A DNA stretch of 33,640 nt from Methanobacteriota archaeon (GTDB lineage: Archaea; Halobacteriota; Methanomicrobia; Methanomicrobiales; Methanoculleaceae). The stretch is taken from assembly GCA_023457135.1 (NCBI GenBank), contig JAEWMO010000093.1, positions 1 through 33,640 of the forward strand, in the 5' to 3' direction. Below are positions 1 to 7,844 of the stretch, piece by piece. Position numbers and translations under genes: made by a program. The number at the start of each line of letters is the position of its first letter. Within the stretch, counting starts at the first letter, position 1. A model generated the notes under the pieces. It saw only the letters and a list, made by a program, of their open reading frames with translations, searched no databases and was not told the DNA's origin.

Positions 1-1
1 G

Positions 2-142
2 GACGAGTATGCAGTCTGCGAAGGAAGGATCGAGATGGCGTGGTGGATGCTTGCCGGGGATGGTGCCGAACTGCCGGGCAAAAAGTACGTCGTCGAGCGC
101 TACCCGGGCGGCGGCATGGTGGTCGAGGTGACGCCGCTCTGA
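2..142 (+). CDS. C-terminal end of an unidentified protein (partial)
   Basis: The frame is open from the window edge to a TGA at 140-142 and gives 46 residues ending in VVEVTPL. The codons favour G/C at the third position, like the neighbouring genes, which supports real coding. The fragment has a Trp pair and a Gly-rich turn but no motif I recognise, so no function is offered. Its last codons contain the ribosome-binding site of the next gene and its stop overlaps that gene's proposed start, so the two are probably co-transcribed and translationally coupled. Confidence 0.55.
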   Translation, partial: DEYAVCEGRIEMAWWMLAGDGAELPGKKYVVERYPGGGMVVEVTPL

Positions 143-915
143 CGCTCAGGTCCGCGATCGACGCCCTCTACGAGCGTTACCTGCGGTGGCAGGTGAGGCA
201 CGTCCCCCGGCATGTTGCGGTGATCCAGGACGGCAACCGCCGGTTTGCCCGGGACCAGGGGATCCAGACGGCTATCGGGCACCGGCTCGGGGCCGACACC
301 ACGGAGCAGGTCCTTGACTGGGCGTGCGACCTCGGGGTCCGGCACATAACGCTCTACACCTTCTCCACTGAGAACTTCCGGCGGGACCGGGAAGAACTCG
401 CATCGCTCTTTGCCCTCTTCCAGGAGAAGTTCCGCGCAATCCTCAGGGACGAGCGGGTCCACCGGAACCATATCCGGGTGCGGATGATCGGGGACCGTTC
501 CCTCCTCCCCGACGACCTCCTCGCGACCATCGACGCGGCCGAGGAGGCGACGCGGGAGTATGGCGACTACTTCATCAACGTCGCCCTCGCCTACGGCGGC
601 CGGAACGAGATCGTCCACGCCGCCCGGTCGATCCTCGACGAGGTCCGGCAGGGCGCCCTCGCTCCCGCGGCCATCACCCCCGACATTGTCGAGAGCCACC
701 TGCACCGGGGAGCGCCCATTCCTCCCGTCGATTTGATCATCCGGACCGGCAACGACTCCCGGACCTCGAACTTCCTCCCCTGGCTCGCGAACGGCCACGA
801 GTCGGCCGTCTACTTCTGCGCACCCTACTGGCCGGCGTTCAGAAAGATCGATCTCTTGCGGGCGATGCGGGTCTACGACCAGCGCATGCGCTTGAAAGAG
901 CGTCTGGCCCGGTAA
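139..915 (+). CDS. uppS: Catalytic subunit of cis-prenyltransferase (undecaprenyl/polyprenyl diphosphate synthase family)
   Basis: This enzyme adds isopentenyl diphosphate units in cis to an allylic primer, making the polyprenyl lipid that carries sugars for glycosylation in archaea. Seen: the catalytic motif HVAVIQDGNRRFAR near residues 25-38, with Asp31 as the diphosphate/Mg ligand; TLYTFSTENFRR; LAYGGRNEI; and the late PPVDLIIRTGNDSRTSNFLPW block. The protein is about 258 residues, usual for the family. I chose a CTG start at 139. GAGGTGA (125-131) sits 7 bases before it, and the resulting N-terminus (SAIDALYERYLRWQ) looks like family N-termini. An ATG at 40 would add an Arg-rich tail read out of frame through the previous gene, and GTG 193 would lose conserved sequence. 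The C-terminus ends RLKERLAR and lacks the RxG motif usual in homodimeric enzymes. It converges on the paralogue at 920-1510, a probable partner. Confidence 0.9.
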   Translation: MTLRSAIDALYERYLRWQVRHVPRHVAVIQDGNRRFARDQGIQTAIGHRLGADTTEQVLDWACDLGVRHITLYTFSTENFRRDREELASLFALFQEKFRAILRDERVHRNHIRVRMIGDRSLLPDDLLATIDAAEEATREYGDYFINVALAYGGRNEIVHAARSILDEVRQGALAPAAITPDIVESHLHRGAPIPPVDLIIRTGNDSRTSNFLPWLANGHESAVYFCAPYWPAFRKIDLLRAMRVYDQRMRLKERLAR

Positions 916-919
916 GATC

Positions 920-1510
920 TCACTTTCCGAACCGGCGTGCCCGCGACTGGAAATCCCGGAGCGCCCGGAGGAAGTCCACTTTTCTGAGCAGCGCCCAGTT
1001 GACGTCGAGGAAGAAGAGTTCCGAGTAGACCGACTGCCAGATCAGGAAGTCGGTCAGGTGGTCCCCGCCGGTCTTGATGACGAGGTCCGGCTCGTACTTG
1101 AAGGTGAGGTAGGACTCGAGCAGGTCCTCGTCGACCACATCCGGGTCCACGCCGTCCTCGGCCATCCGCCGGACACAGCAGGCGATCTCCTCCCGCCCGC
1201 TCTTCCCGATCGCGACCGTCACGTCCATGCCCTCTCCGCTTGCCTCCTTCCTCTCCCCGTAGTGGAGCGTCAGGTGCGCAAACGAAGAGACCGCCCGGAT
1301 CCGCGGGAGGCATCGTTCCAGCCCGGCCGGGTCGTCGGTGCTGATATGGAACATGGCGCTCCCGATCCCGAGGTCGCGGCACCACTCCGCGGCACGGCGG
1401 AGGTTGTCCGGGGCGTCGAGCATATCCTGCCCGGTGATCATGAAGCAGATCTGGTTCGGAAGCGTATGGAGGTCTCCAAGCAGGACCTTCTCGTAGAGGC
1501 GGTAGATCAC
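920..1510 (-). CDS. Non-catalytic cis-prenyltransferase-like subunit (NgBR-type)
   Basis: This 196-residue protein keeps the cis-prenyltransferase fold pattern: MFHISTDDP where enzymes have YTFSTEN, LTLHYGERKEI-like sequence in mid-protein, and DLVIKTGGDHLTDFLIWQ followed by ELFFLDVNWALLRKVDF near the end. The catalytic DGNRR loop is replaced by ITGQDML, with Thr26 at the position of the essential Asp. The C-terminus is ARRFGK and so carries the RxG motif that its neighbour lacks. In eukaryotes, and in heteromeric enzymes reported from Methanosarcina, a catalytic subunit without RxG pairs with a non-catalytic subunit that has it. I infer the same here. Start: GTG 1510 overlaps the PolX-like stop as GTGA, with GGAG eight bases upstream. 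The open frame runs back to 1573, but that extension lies inside the previous gene. Confidence 0.82.
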   Translation of the reverse strand: MIYRLYEKVLLGDLHTLPNQICFMITGQDMLDAPDNLRRAAEWCRDLGIGSAMFHISTDDPAGLERCLPRIRAVSSFAHLTLHYGERKEASGEGMDVTVAIGKSGREEIACCVRRMAEDGVDPDVVDEDLLESYLTFKYEPDLVIKTGGDHLTDFLIWQSVYSELFFLDVNWALLRKVDFLRALRDFQSRARRFGK

Positions 1511-3126
1511 GAGCGCCACTCCAGCAGCCCGGACAGGGAGAGGGTATTTACGATATCGTCCGGGGTGCACCATCCCCGGCGTGCCAGCATGATCCCGTTA
1601 CGCATATTTGCAAATTCACCGGTGCGGTGGGCATCGGTCCCTGCAGCCAGTTTCACTCCACTCTTCTTCGCTTGCTGAATATAAATATCCTCGAGATCCA
1701 GCCGGTGCGGCGACGAGTTGATCTCGAGCGCGGTCCCCGTCTCCGCCGCGTGCACCATGACGCGATCGAGGTCGACCGCGTAGGCCGGCCTCCGGTCGAG
1801 GAGGCGCCCTGTGGGATGGCCGATGATATCGACGTGCTCGTTCTCCATCGCGGTGAGGATGCGCCGGGTCAGGACGTCCTGGTCCTGGGAGAACCCCGAG
1901 TGGACCGAGGCGATCACCAGGTCGAGGTCGGCGAGAACCCGGTTCTCGTAGCCGAGGCTCCCGTCGCTCCTGATATCCACCTCGCTCCCGCAGAGGAGCT
2001 CGCAGTCGTGCCGCCGGTTGACCTGCTCGATCGCGGCCCGCTGTTTCGCGAGGGCCTCCGGGCTCACCTTCGAGGAATGATCGGTGATCGCGATGTACTC
2101 GTAGCCCCGGGCGTCCCCTGCCTCCGCAACGTCCTCAATCGACTGCCGGCCGTCGCTCCAGGCGGTGTGGGCATGAAGGTCCCCCCGCACGTCGGGGAGG
2201 TCGACCAGGTCGGGAAGGGCGTGGCGGAGGGCGAGTTCGACCTCGCCCCGGTCCTCGCGGAGCTCCGGGGGGACGGCATCCATGCCGAGGAACGAGAAGA
2301 CCTCCTCCTCGCTTGCGAACGTGTGCACCCGGCCGTTCGACCTCTCCACGAGGCCTTCGGGCGCGAGCCGGTACCCCTGTGCGGCCGCTGCCGCTCCGAG
2401 CCGTGCAAGGAACCCGGCCGACCCGGTGGCGCAGAGGAGCGCCGTGCCGTACCGGGCGGGTTCGGTGACCCGGACCTCCAGGCCTGCCCCGTCGGCGAGG
2501 CCGTCCGGGGCGGCGGTCGTGACGACCCTGACCCTCCCGACCGTGGCGGCGCCCCGGCGGTAGCTGCCCGCGACGGTATACTGCCCGTCCGGGAGGACCG
2601 CCGCCACCTTCGCGAGGATCGCCTCGGCCTGCGGCCGGGTCAGCCGGTCGGGACGGGCGCGATACTGCCGGATCCCCTTTGCGATCGTCTCCTCTTTCTT
2701 TGCCCCGAACCCGGGGAGGGTCCGGAGCCGCCGCCCCTTCACCGCGCGCTCCAGGTCGTCGAGGGTCTGGATGCCGAGCCGCTTCCAGAGGACGTTCAGG
2801 GTCCGGGGCCCCACCCCGCTGATAGCGAGGAGGTCGGTGAGCGAGCCGGGGATCCCGGCCTGCAGGGCATCGAGTTCCGCAAACGATCCCCGCTCCGCTA
2901 CCTCCCGGATCTGCCCGGCAATCCTCTCGCCTATCGCCGGAAGCCTGACGAGTTCCTCCTCCGTGAGGTCCGCGACCCGGAGGCTGAGCCGCTCGACCCG
3001 CCGGGCCGCCCGCTCGTACGCCCCGCTCCGGTGCCGGTCGTCGCCCGCGATCACGAGCAGCCGGCTCATGAGCGCGAGCCGGTCGGCGACATCGGCATTC
3101 GTGACCTGCCGCTCCGGGGTCTCCAT
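1507..3126 (-). CDS. PolX-like protein with dead polymerase site and intact PHP phosphoesterase domain
   Basis: The order of domains is that of bacterial/archaeal PolX: helix-hairpin-helix repeats (LPAIGERIAGQI near 63-73, ISGVGPRTL, LPGFGAKKEE), a family X nucleotidyltransferase core (AGSYRRG near 186-192) and a C-terminal PHP domain. PHP metal ligands are all visible: DLHAHTAWSDG, ITDHS, GSEVDI, ASVHSGF, IIGHPTGR, EINSSP and AGTDAH. In the polymerase core the DxD pair is R198-V-R200, and the third carboxylate is Arg219. The paralogue at 22329-24047 has D197, D199 and D242 there. I expect a nuclease or phosphoesterase without polymerase activity. Start: ATG 3126 follows AGGAG by five bases; GTG 3132 is the alternative. 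The stop overlaps the next gene as GTGA. Confidence 0.9.
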   Translation of the reverse strand: METPERQVTNADVADRLALMSRLLVIAGDDRHRSGAYERAARRVERLSLRVADLTEEELVRLPAIGERIAGQIREVAERGSFAELDALQAGIPGSLTDLLAISGVGPRTLNVLWKRLGIQTLDDLERAVKGRRLRTLPGFGAKKEETIAKGIRQYRARPDRLTRPQAEAILAKVAAVLPDGQYTVAGSYRRGAATVGRVRVVTTAAPDGLADGAGLEVRVTEPARYGTALLCATGSAGFLARLGAAAAAQGYRLAPEGLVERSNGRVHTFASEEEVFSFLGMDAVPPELREDRGEVELALRHALPDLVDLPDVRGDLHAHTAWSDGRQSIEDVAEAGDARGYEYIAITDHSSKVSPEALAKQRAAIEQVNRRHDCELLCGSEVDIRSDGSLGYENRVLADLDLVIASVHSGFSQDQDVLTRRILTAMENEHVDIIGHPTGRLLDRRPAYAVDLDRVMVHAAETGTALEINSSPHRLDLEDIYIQQAKKSGVKLAAGTDAHRTGEFANMRNGIMLARRGWCTPDDIVNTLSLSGLLEWRS

Positions 3127-3233
3127 GATCACTCCTTCGTCTGCAAAACCATATAGGCGTTGATGCTCGCCCGGATACCGGCGGCACCACCCGCCCGCGC
3201 AGGGGTCTTCCCGCGTATGCTGCCCGCACCCCC

Positions 3234-3242
3234 AAATATAAA
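3234..3242 (+). promoter_or_regulatory. TATA box of the feo operon
   Basis: AAATATAAA lies about 30 bases before the ATG of the DtxR-FeoA gene, preceded by a C run, in a 142-base divergent spacer with the PolX-like gene. It should give a very short leader. A DtxR-type autorepressor site would be expected to overlap it, but I see no convincing palindrome. Confidence 0.55.
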
Positions 3243-3268
3243 CTGATGGGAGTCAAAGAGATTGTAGC

Positions 3269-3904
3269 ATGCTTCCCTCTGCATTCGAGGATTATCTTGA
3301 AGCAATCCTCACGATCACGGGAGACAGCGGGCGAGCGGCGACGCTCGAGGAGATAGCGGCCGCCCTCGGCACCGGGCCGGCGGCTGCCGAAGAGACCGTT
3401 GCCGCGCTCGCAGAGGAAGGGTATCTCGAGCGGGTATCCGGCGGCGCCGTCAGGCTGACCGCGGAGGGATCCGCGGTCGCTTCACGGGTGGCGCGGAAAC
3501 ACCGCGTTCTCCAGTGCTTCCTGACCGAGATGCTCGGCGTCGATGAGGCAGCGGCGAACAGAGAGGCCTGCACGCTCGAGCACGGTATCTCCGACGAGAC
3601 GATCGACCGGCTCTCCTCCTACATGGGCGGCACCCGGTGCCCGCCGGGGCACCAGCGGCAGTGTTGCCGGGAGCGCGAGGCCTGCACGCTCCTCGACTGC
3701 AAGGAAGGGGACACCGTCCGGGTGGCCCTGATCCGTGGGCCCCGGCGGAACCGGCGGCTCCTCGACCTCGGCATCTTCCCCGGCGAAATCGTGCAGATCC
3801 GGCGGAAGCTCCAGAACAAGTCGGTCGTCGTCAGGGTCAAAGAGTGCGATATCGCCATCAGCCCTGAGATCGCGGCATCGATCCTCGTGGAGTCGTGTCC
3901 ATGA
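3269..3904 (+). CDS. DtxR-family metalloregulator fused to a FeoA (SH3-like) domain
   Basis: Residues 1-75 form a winged helix of the DtxR/MntR type (FEDYLEAILTI, then EEGYLERV as the wing). Residues 76-120 give the dimerisation/metal part, with VARKHRVLQCFL and CTLEHGISDETIDRL supplying His, Glu and Cys ligands. Residues 144-211 are a FeoA domain (EGDTVRVALIRGP, LLDLGIFPGEIVQI, DIAISPEIAASI). The linker at 124-144 holds five cysteines (C124, C132, C133, C139, C144), which may bind metal or an Fe-S cluster. The stop overlaps the feoB ATG as ATGA. The likely role is iron-sensing repression of the operon combined with FeoA support of FeoB. Archaeal FeoA and DtxR domains usually occur separately or in this fused form; which genes it controls is inferred only. 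Confidence 0.88.
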   Translation: MLPSAFEDYLEAILTITGDSGRAATLEEIAAALGTGPAAAEETVAALAEEGYLERVSGGAVRLTAEGSAVASRVARKHRVLQCFLTEMLGVDEAAANREACTLEHGISDETIDRLSSYMGGTRCPPGHQRQCCREREACTLLDCKEGDTVRVALIRGPRRNRRLLDLGIFPGEIVQIRRKLQNKSVVVRVKECDIAISPEIAASILVESCP

Positions 3905-5751
3905 AGTTCGCGCTGGTCGGCAACCCCAGCGTGGGCAAATCCCTGATCTTCAACCAGCTCACCGGTCTCGGGGTCGAGGTGAGCAACTACCCCGGCACCA
4001 CCGTCGAGCTGCAGCGGGGCAACACCTGTTTCCAGCGCGAGATCGTCGAGCTCGTGGACCTTCCGGGCATCTACTCGCTCGACGGGAGTTCCGACGAGGA
4101 AGCCCTGGTCCGCCGGCTCCTCGAACGGGAGGAGGCCGACGCGGTCATCGCGGTCGTCAACGTCACGCGCCTTGAGCGAAACCTCTACCTCCTCCTCCAG
4201 GTGGCGGAGTACGGCCTCCCGATGGTCGTCGTCCTGAACATGGCCGACGACGCCGCACGGCAGGGGCTCGAGGTCGATCCCGGCCCGATCCGCGACCTCC
4301 TCGGCGTCGAGGTGATCCTGACGGCCGCATCCCAGGGGAAGAACATCGACCGGATCATCCCGGCGGCCATCGCCGCCTCCCGGCCGCAGACGGTCGAGAT
4401 CCCCTACGACCATCACGTGGAGGCCGCCGTCCGGAGCCTCGGGAAGATGTTTTCGGCCGACCGGCGCGAGAGCCTCCTCGCCCTCCAGGGGATCGGGGAG
4501 AACCCGGAGCTCCTCGAAGCAGCGCGGACGATCGCCGACGAGATCGAGTCCCGGCACCGGATGACGGTCGCCCAGATCATCGCGGCCAACCGGCACAACT
4601 TCGCCCACCGGATCGCCGACCTCGTCGTTACGAAAGAGGCGCCGGCCCCCCGGACCGACCCCGACAGCATCCTGACGCGGACGTTTCCCGGGATCCCCAT
4701 CCTCCTTGGCATCCTCGTCGGGATGCTCCTCTTCGTCTTCATCGCGGGTTCGTTCCTCGAAGAGATGATCGTGGATCTCTTCAACCGGTTTGCGATGGAG
4801 CCGTTCCTCGCGCTCTCGCTGCCGCCGCTCGCGGAAGAACTCGGGGTCTCCATCATCCTTGCCCTCCAGGCCGGCCTCGGGATAGCCTTCCCCTACGTCC
4901 TGCTCTTCTACATCATCATCTCGGTCCTCGAAGACTCCGGCTACATGACGCGGGCGGCCTTCCTCGCCGACAACGCGATGCACCGGCTCGGGATGCACGG
5001 CGGCGGGGTCATCCCCCTCACCCTGGCGTTCGGGTGCAACGTCCCGGCCGTCATGAGCATCCGGCTTCTGCGTTCCCGGCGGGAGCGGATCATCGCCTCG
5101 TTCCTGGTCACGATGGTCCCCTGCTCGGCACGGACCGTCATCATCGCCGGGATCGTGGGGAGTTTCGTCGGCCTCGGGGCGGCGTTCAGCGTCTATTTCA
5201 TCGTCTTTGCCCTGATCGTCGCGACGGGGCTCGTCCTCTCCCGCGTGACCCCCGGCGAGCGGTTCGGGATGATCATGGAGATGGTGCCGCTCCGCCGGCC
5301 CGACCCGGAGAAGGTGGTGAAGAAGGCCTGGGGGCGCCTCGCCGAGTTCCTCTTCATCGCGATGCCCCTCCTCCTCGCGGGAAGCGTCGTCCTCGGCCTG
5401 CTCGAGTTCTTCGGGGTCATGGCGATCTTCGAGGGGTTCGTCGAGCCCTATACCATGGCGCTCCTCGGCCTCCCCGGCTACTCGGCGACGGCGCTCATCT
5501 TTGGAATCCTCAGAAAAGAGATGGCGTTCGAGACGCTTGCCATCCTCGCGGGCACCGCCGACCTCGGCGCGGTCCTCACGTCCCTCCAGCTCTACGTCTT
5601 TGCGGTCGTGACGGTCCTCTTCGTTCCCTGCCTCGCGACGATCACGGTCCTCCTGCGTGAAGTCGGCTCGAAGATCACGGCTGCGGTCACCATCTACACC
5701 GTGGCCCTCGGCCTCCTCATCGGAGGCCTTATCTACCGTCTCCTGGCATAA
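3901..5751 (+). CDS. feoB: Ferrous iron transport protein B
   Basis: This membrane GTPase takes up Fe(II). The N-terminal G domain shows G1 GNPSVGKS (7-14), G2 around NYPGTTVE (29-36), G3 DLPG (53-56) and G4 NMAD (113-116). A helical linker then leads, from about residue 260, to the polytopic membrane domain. Both Gate motifs are visible: YMTRAAFLADNAMHRLGMHG followed by AFGCNVPAVMSIR with the conserved Cys, and later LFGILRKEMAFE-like sequence (IFGILRKEMAFE). At 616 residues it is a little shorter than Escherichia coli FeoB, as usual in archaea. ATG 3901 is preferred over GTG 3895 because of the ATGA overlap with the upstream stop and GGAG eight bases before. It forms an operon with the DtxR-FeoA gene. 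Confidence 0.96.
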   Translation: MKFALVGNPSVGKSLIFNQLTGLGVEVSNYPGTTVELQRGNTCFQREIVELVDLPGIYSLDGSSDEEALVRRLLEREEADAVIAVVNVTRLERNLYLLLQVAEYGLPMVVVLNMADDAARQGLEVDPGPIRDLLGVEVILTAASQGKNIDRIIPAAIAASRPQTVEIPYDHHVEAAVRSLGKMFSADRRESLLALQGIGENPELLEAARTIADEIESRHRMTVAQIIAANRHNFAHRIADLVVTKEAPAPRTDPDSILTRTFPGIPILLGILVGMLLFVFIAGSFLEEMIVDLFNRFAMEPFLALSLPPLAEELGVSIILALQAGLGIAFPYVLLFYIIISVLEDSGYMTRAAFLADNAMHRLGMHGGGVIPLTLAFGCNVPAVMSIRLLRSRRERIIASFLVTMVPCSARTVIIAGIVGSFVGLGAAFSVYFIVFALIVATGLVLSRVTPGERFGMIMEMVPLRRPDPEKVVKKAWGRLAEFLFIAMPLLLAGSVVLGLLEFFGVMAIFEGFVEPYTMALLGLPGYSATALIFGILRKEMAFETLAILAGTADLGAVLTSLQLYVFAVVTVLFVPCLATITVLLREVGSKITAAVTIYTVALGLLIGGLIYRLLA

Positions 5752-5765
5752 TACACTATAGCGCC

Positions 5766-6485
5766 ATGTACCTTTACGAGACCGGCATCCCGGTCATCGA
5801 CAGGGATTTCCGCGGCCTGCGGGCCGCGACGAACATCCTGCTTCTCGCGCCGCCCCTCTCCTACGCCGAGTACCTTGCATACCGGATAGCCTATCCCAGG
5901 GACGGGGAGTGGACTGTGGTCATATCGACCGACGAGCGTGCCTCGGATGTCGCGGGGGCGTTCCGGCGGCAGGGGCCGGGCATGAACCGGGTCGGGATCA
6001 TCGATGCCGTCACGAAGAGTTCGGTGCCGAACCTGCGGGACACGCCGAAGGCGAAGTTCGTCACGAGCCCGCTCGACCTGACCAGTATGGGGATCAAGTT
6101 CTCAAGGATGGTCGAGGATATGTGGAAGGAGGCGGTGATCGCCGAACCGCCGGGCCCGATGCCGCCGCCGGTCCGGCTCTGCCTCAACTCGATATCGACG
6201 CTCCTTATGTACGCGCGGCTGGAGGTGACCTACAAGTTCCTCCACGTCGTCACGAACCGGGTGAAGAAACTCGAGGGGGTGGGGGTCTACGTCCTCAACA
6301 GCGAGTCGTTCGACGAGAAGACCGTCGCGACGATCAAGCAGCTGATGAACATGGTCATCGAGGTGCGGACGGACGACGGGCGGCAGTCGGTGGAGCGGGA
6401 CTTCCGGGTCATCGGCATCCACGGGAAGACGACCCCCTGGATCCGTTACTTCTACGACGATGGAGCACTCACGATTGAGGAATGA
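5766..6485 (+). CDS. RAD55/KaiC-like protein with a degenerate P-loop
   Basis: The 239-residue protein has the strand-helix pattern of archaeal RecA-superfamily (RAD55/KaiC-like) proteins: NILLLAPPLSYAEYLAYRIA at the P-loop position, TVVISTDERASDV, then VRLCLNSISTLLMY in the Walker B region and VKKLEGVGVYVLN. The Walker A GxxxxGK[ST] is missing; the segment reads APPLSYAEY instead, so ATP binding is doubtful. It may be a regulatory relative such as the DUF7504 group, but I cannot decide that by eye. It starts 14 bases after feoB and is followed by dphB, so co-transcription with either is possible. Upstream there is no clear ribosome site. Confidence 0.7.
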   Translation: MYLYETGIPVIDRDFRGLRAATNILLLAPPLSYAEYLAYRIAYPRDGEWTVVISTDERASDVAGAFRRQGPGMNRVGIIDAVTKSSVPNLRDTPKAKFVTSPLDLTSMGIKFSRMVEDMWKEAVIAEPPGPMPPPVRLCLNSISTLLMYARLEVTYKFLHVVTNRVKKLEGVGVYVLNSESFDEKTVATIKQLMNMVIEVRTDDGRQSVERDFRVIGIHGKTTPWIRYFYDDGALTIEE

Positions 6486-6525
6486 CGATGCAACTCCTCA
6501 TGCCGTGTCCGGGGGCGGGCCGGCC

Positions 6526-7278
6526 ATGCTGACGTTTGTGGGCCTCGGCCTCTACGATCTCGGGGATATATCGGTCAAGGGCCTCGAATACGTCAAGACC
6601 GCCGATGCCGTCTATCTTGAGGCGTACACCTCCCGGCTGATGGGGACGGACGTCGCCGCGATGGAGGCGTTCTTCGGCAAAGAGATCCGGGTGCTCGTGC
6701 GGGAAGACGTCGAGCAGGATCCGCGCGAGGTCCTCGATGCCGCTGTCGCGGGCCGGGTGGCGTTCCTGACCGGAGGGGACCCGATGGTCTCGACGACGCA
6801 TGCCGACCTCCGGATGCGGGCGGCGGCCGCGGGGATCGAGACCTCGATCATCCACGCCTCGTCGATATCGAGCGCCGTCTGCGGTCTTTCGGGCCTGCAG
6901 AACTACCGGTTCGGGAAGTCCTGCTCGGTGCCGTTCCCGGCGAAGGGCTGGTTCCCGACGGCCCCCGTGGAGACGGTCGCGGCGAACCTCGCCCTCAACC
7001 TTCATACGCTCGTCTACCTCGATATCCAGAAGGACCGCTACATGCGCGTCCCTGAGGCGATCGCCATCCTCGAGGAGATGGCGGCAAAGGCCGGCATCAC
7101 GCCGCCGGCGCTCTACGTGGGCATCGCCCGGGCGGGCTCTCCGCAGCCGGTCGTCCGGGCGGGGACGGGCGAAACGCTGAAGGAGACGGACTTCGGTCCC
7201 CCGCTCCATATCCTCATCGTGCCGGCGGACCTCCACCCGGTGGAGCGGGAGTACCTGGAGATGTTTGCCGGGCTATGA
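6526..7278 (+). CDS. dphB: Diphthine synthase
   Basis: This S-adenosylmethionine-dependent methyltransferase makes diphthine on the conserved His of elongation factor 2. It belongs to the tetrapyrrole methylase fold. Seen: the N-terminal VGLGLYDLGDIS, LTGGDPMVSTTHADLR (the SAM-binding turn), HASSISSAVCGLSGLQNYRFG, and LVYLDIQKDRYM. Length is 250 residues, normal for DphB. The frame is open back to 6460, but the family N-terminus begins at MLTFVGLG, so ATG 6526 is used. It ends in an ATGA overlap with the DUF357 gene. Confidence 0.95.
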   Translation: MLTFVGLGLYDLGDISVKGLEYVKTADAVYLEAYTSRLMGTDVAAMEAFFGKEIRVLVREDVEQDPREVLDAAVAGRVAFLTGGDPMVSTTHADLRMRAAAAGIETSIIHASSISSAVCGLSGLQNYRFGKSCSVPFPAKGWFPTAPVETVAANLALNLHTLVYLDIQKDRYMRVPEAIAILEEMAAKAGITPPALYVGIARAGSPQPVVRAGTGETLKETDFGPPLHILIVPADLHPVEREYLEMFAGL

Positions 7279-7844
7279 ACCTCGAGGAGTACGGCGACCG
7301 CTTCAGCGAGGCGCTCCGCCTGGCCTCCCTCACCGTCCCGGAGGGGACCCTCCTCTTCCGGGTGGCCGGAGAGGTGCTCGAGATGGCCGTTGCGTACCGG
7401 AGCGACGGCTTGGCGTTCCTCCGGGGGGGCGACCCGGTGAACGCGCTTGCTGCGTTTGCCTACGGGCTCGGCTGGCTTGATGCCGGGTCCCGTCTCGGCC
7501 TGCTCGTCCCCCTCACCCTTCACCCGCCTGAGACCGTGGAGGCAGCGATCCCGGAGTCACGGCGAGCCCACCTCGACGAGAAGACCCACCGCTACCGGCG
7601 GATGCTCGCCGCCGCCCTCGCGGCGGTCCGGACGGCGCCGGACGCATCCGGCCCGCTCCACGCGGGGGCAGAGGAGTTCCGTGCCGCGGCGGAGTCCTGG
7701 TACGCGGAGGGCGTCGAGCGCCTCGAGGCCGGCGACCTGCCCGCTGCCCTCGCCCGGTTCAGCTACGGTTATGCCTGGCTCGATGCCGGCGCTCGTGCGG
7801 GGCTTTTTGCGATCACCGGTGACCGGGGACTCTTCACGGTGTAG
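7275..7844 (+). CDS. DUF357 protein with two tandem copies of the domain motif
   Basis: The 189-residue protein is helical and matches the archaeal DUF357 pattern. The motif occurs twice: RSDGLAFLRGGDPVNALAAF then AYGLGWLDAGSRLGLL (about residues 36-72), and YAEGVERLEAGDLPAALARF then SYGYAWLDAGARAGLF (about 143-178). This points to an internal duplication. The biochemical role of the family is not established. The ATGA overlap with dphB suggests coupled translation and perhaps a link to translation-factor modification, which is inference only. Confidence 0.8.
   Translation: MNLEEYGDRFSEALRLASLTVPEGTLLFRVAGEVLEMAVAYRSDGLAFLRGGDPVNALAAFAYGLGWLDAGSRLGLLVPLTLHPPETVEAAIPESRRAHLDEKTHRYRRMLAAALAAVRTAPDASGPLHAGAEEFRAAAESWYAEGVERLEAGDLPAALARFSYGYAWLDAGARAGLFAITGDRGLFTV

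Noticed and set aside
100..798. Long minus-strand frame opposite the prenyltransferase gene
   Set aside because: It mirrors the GC-rich codon pattern of the real gene, has no recognisable motif, and the plus frame carries all family motifs.
3619..4998. 459-codon minus frame opposite feoB
   Set aside because: Asp/Arg/Glu-rich low-complexity translation typical of antisense frames in GC-rich genes.
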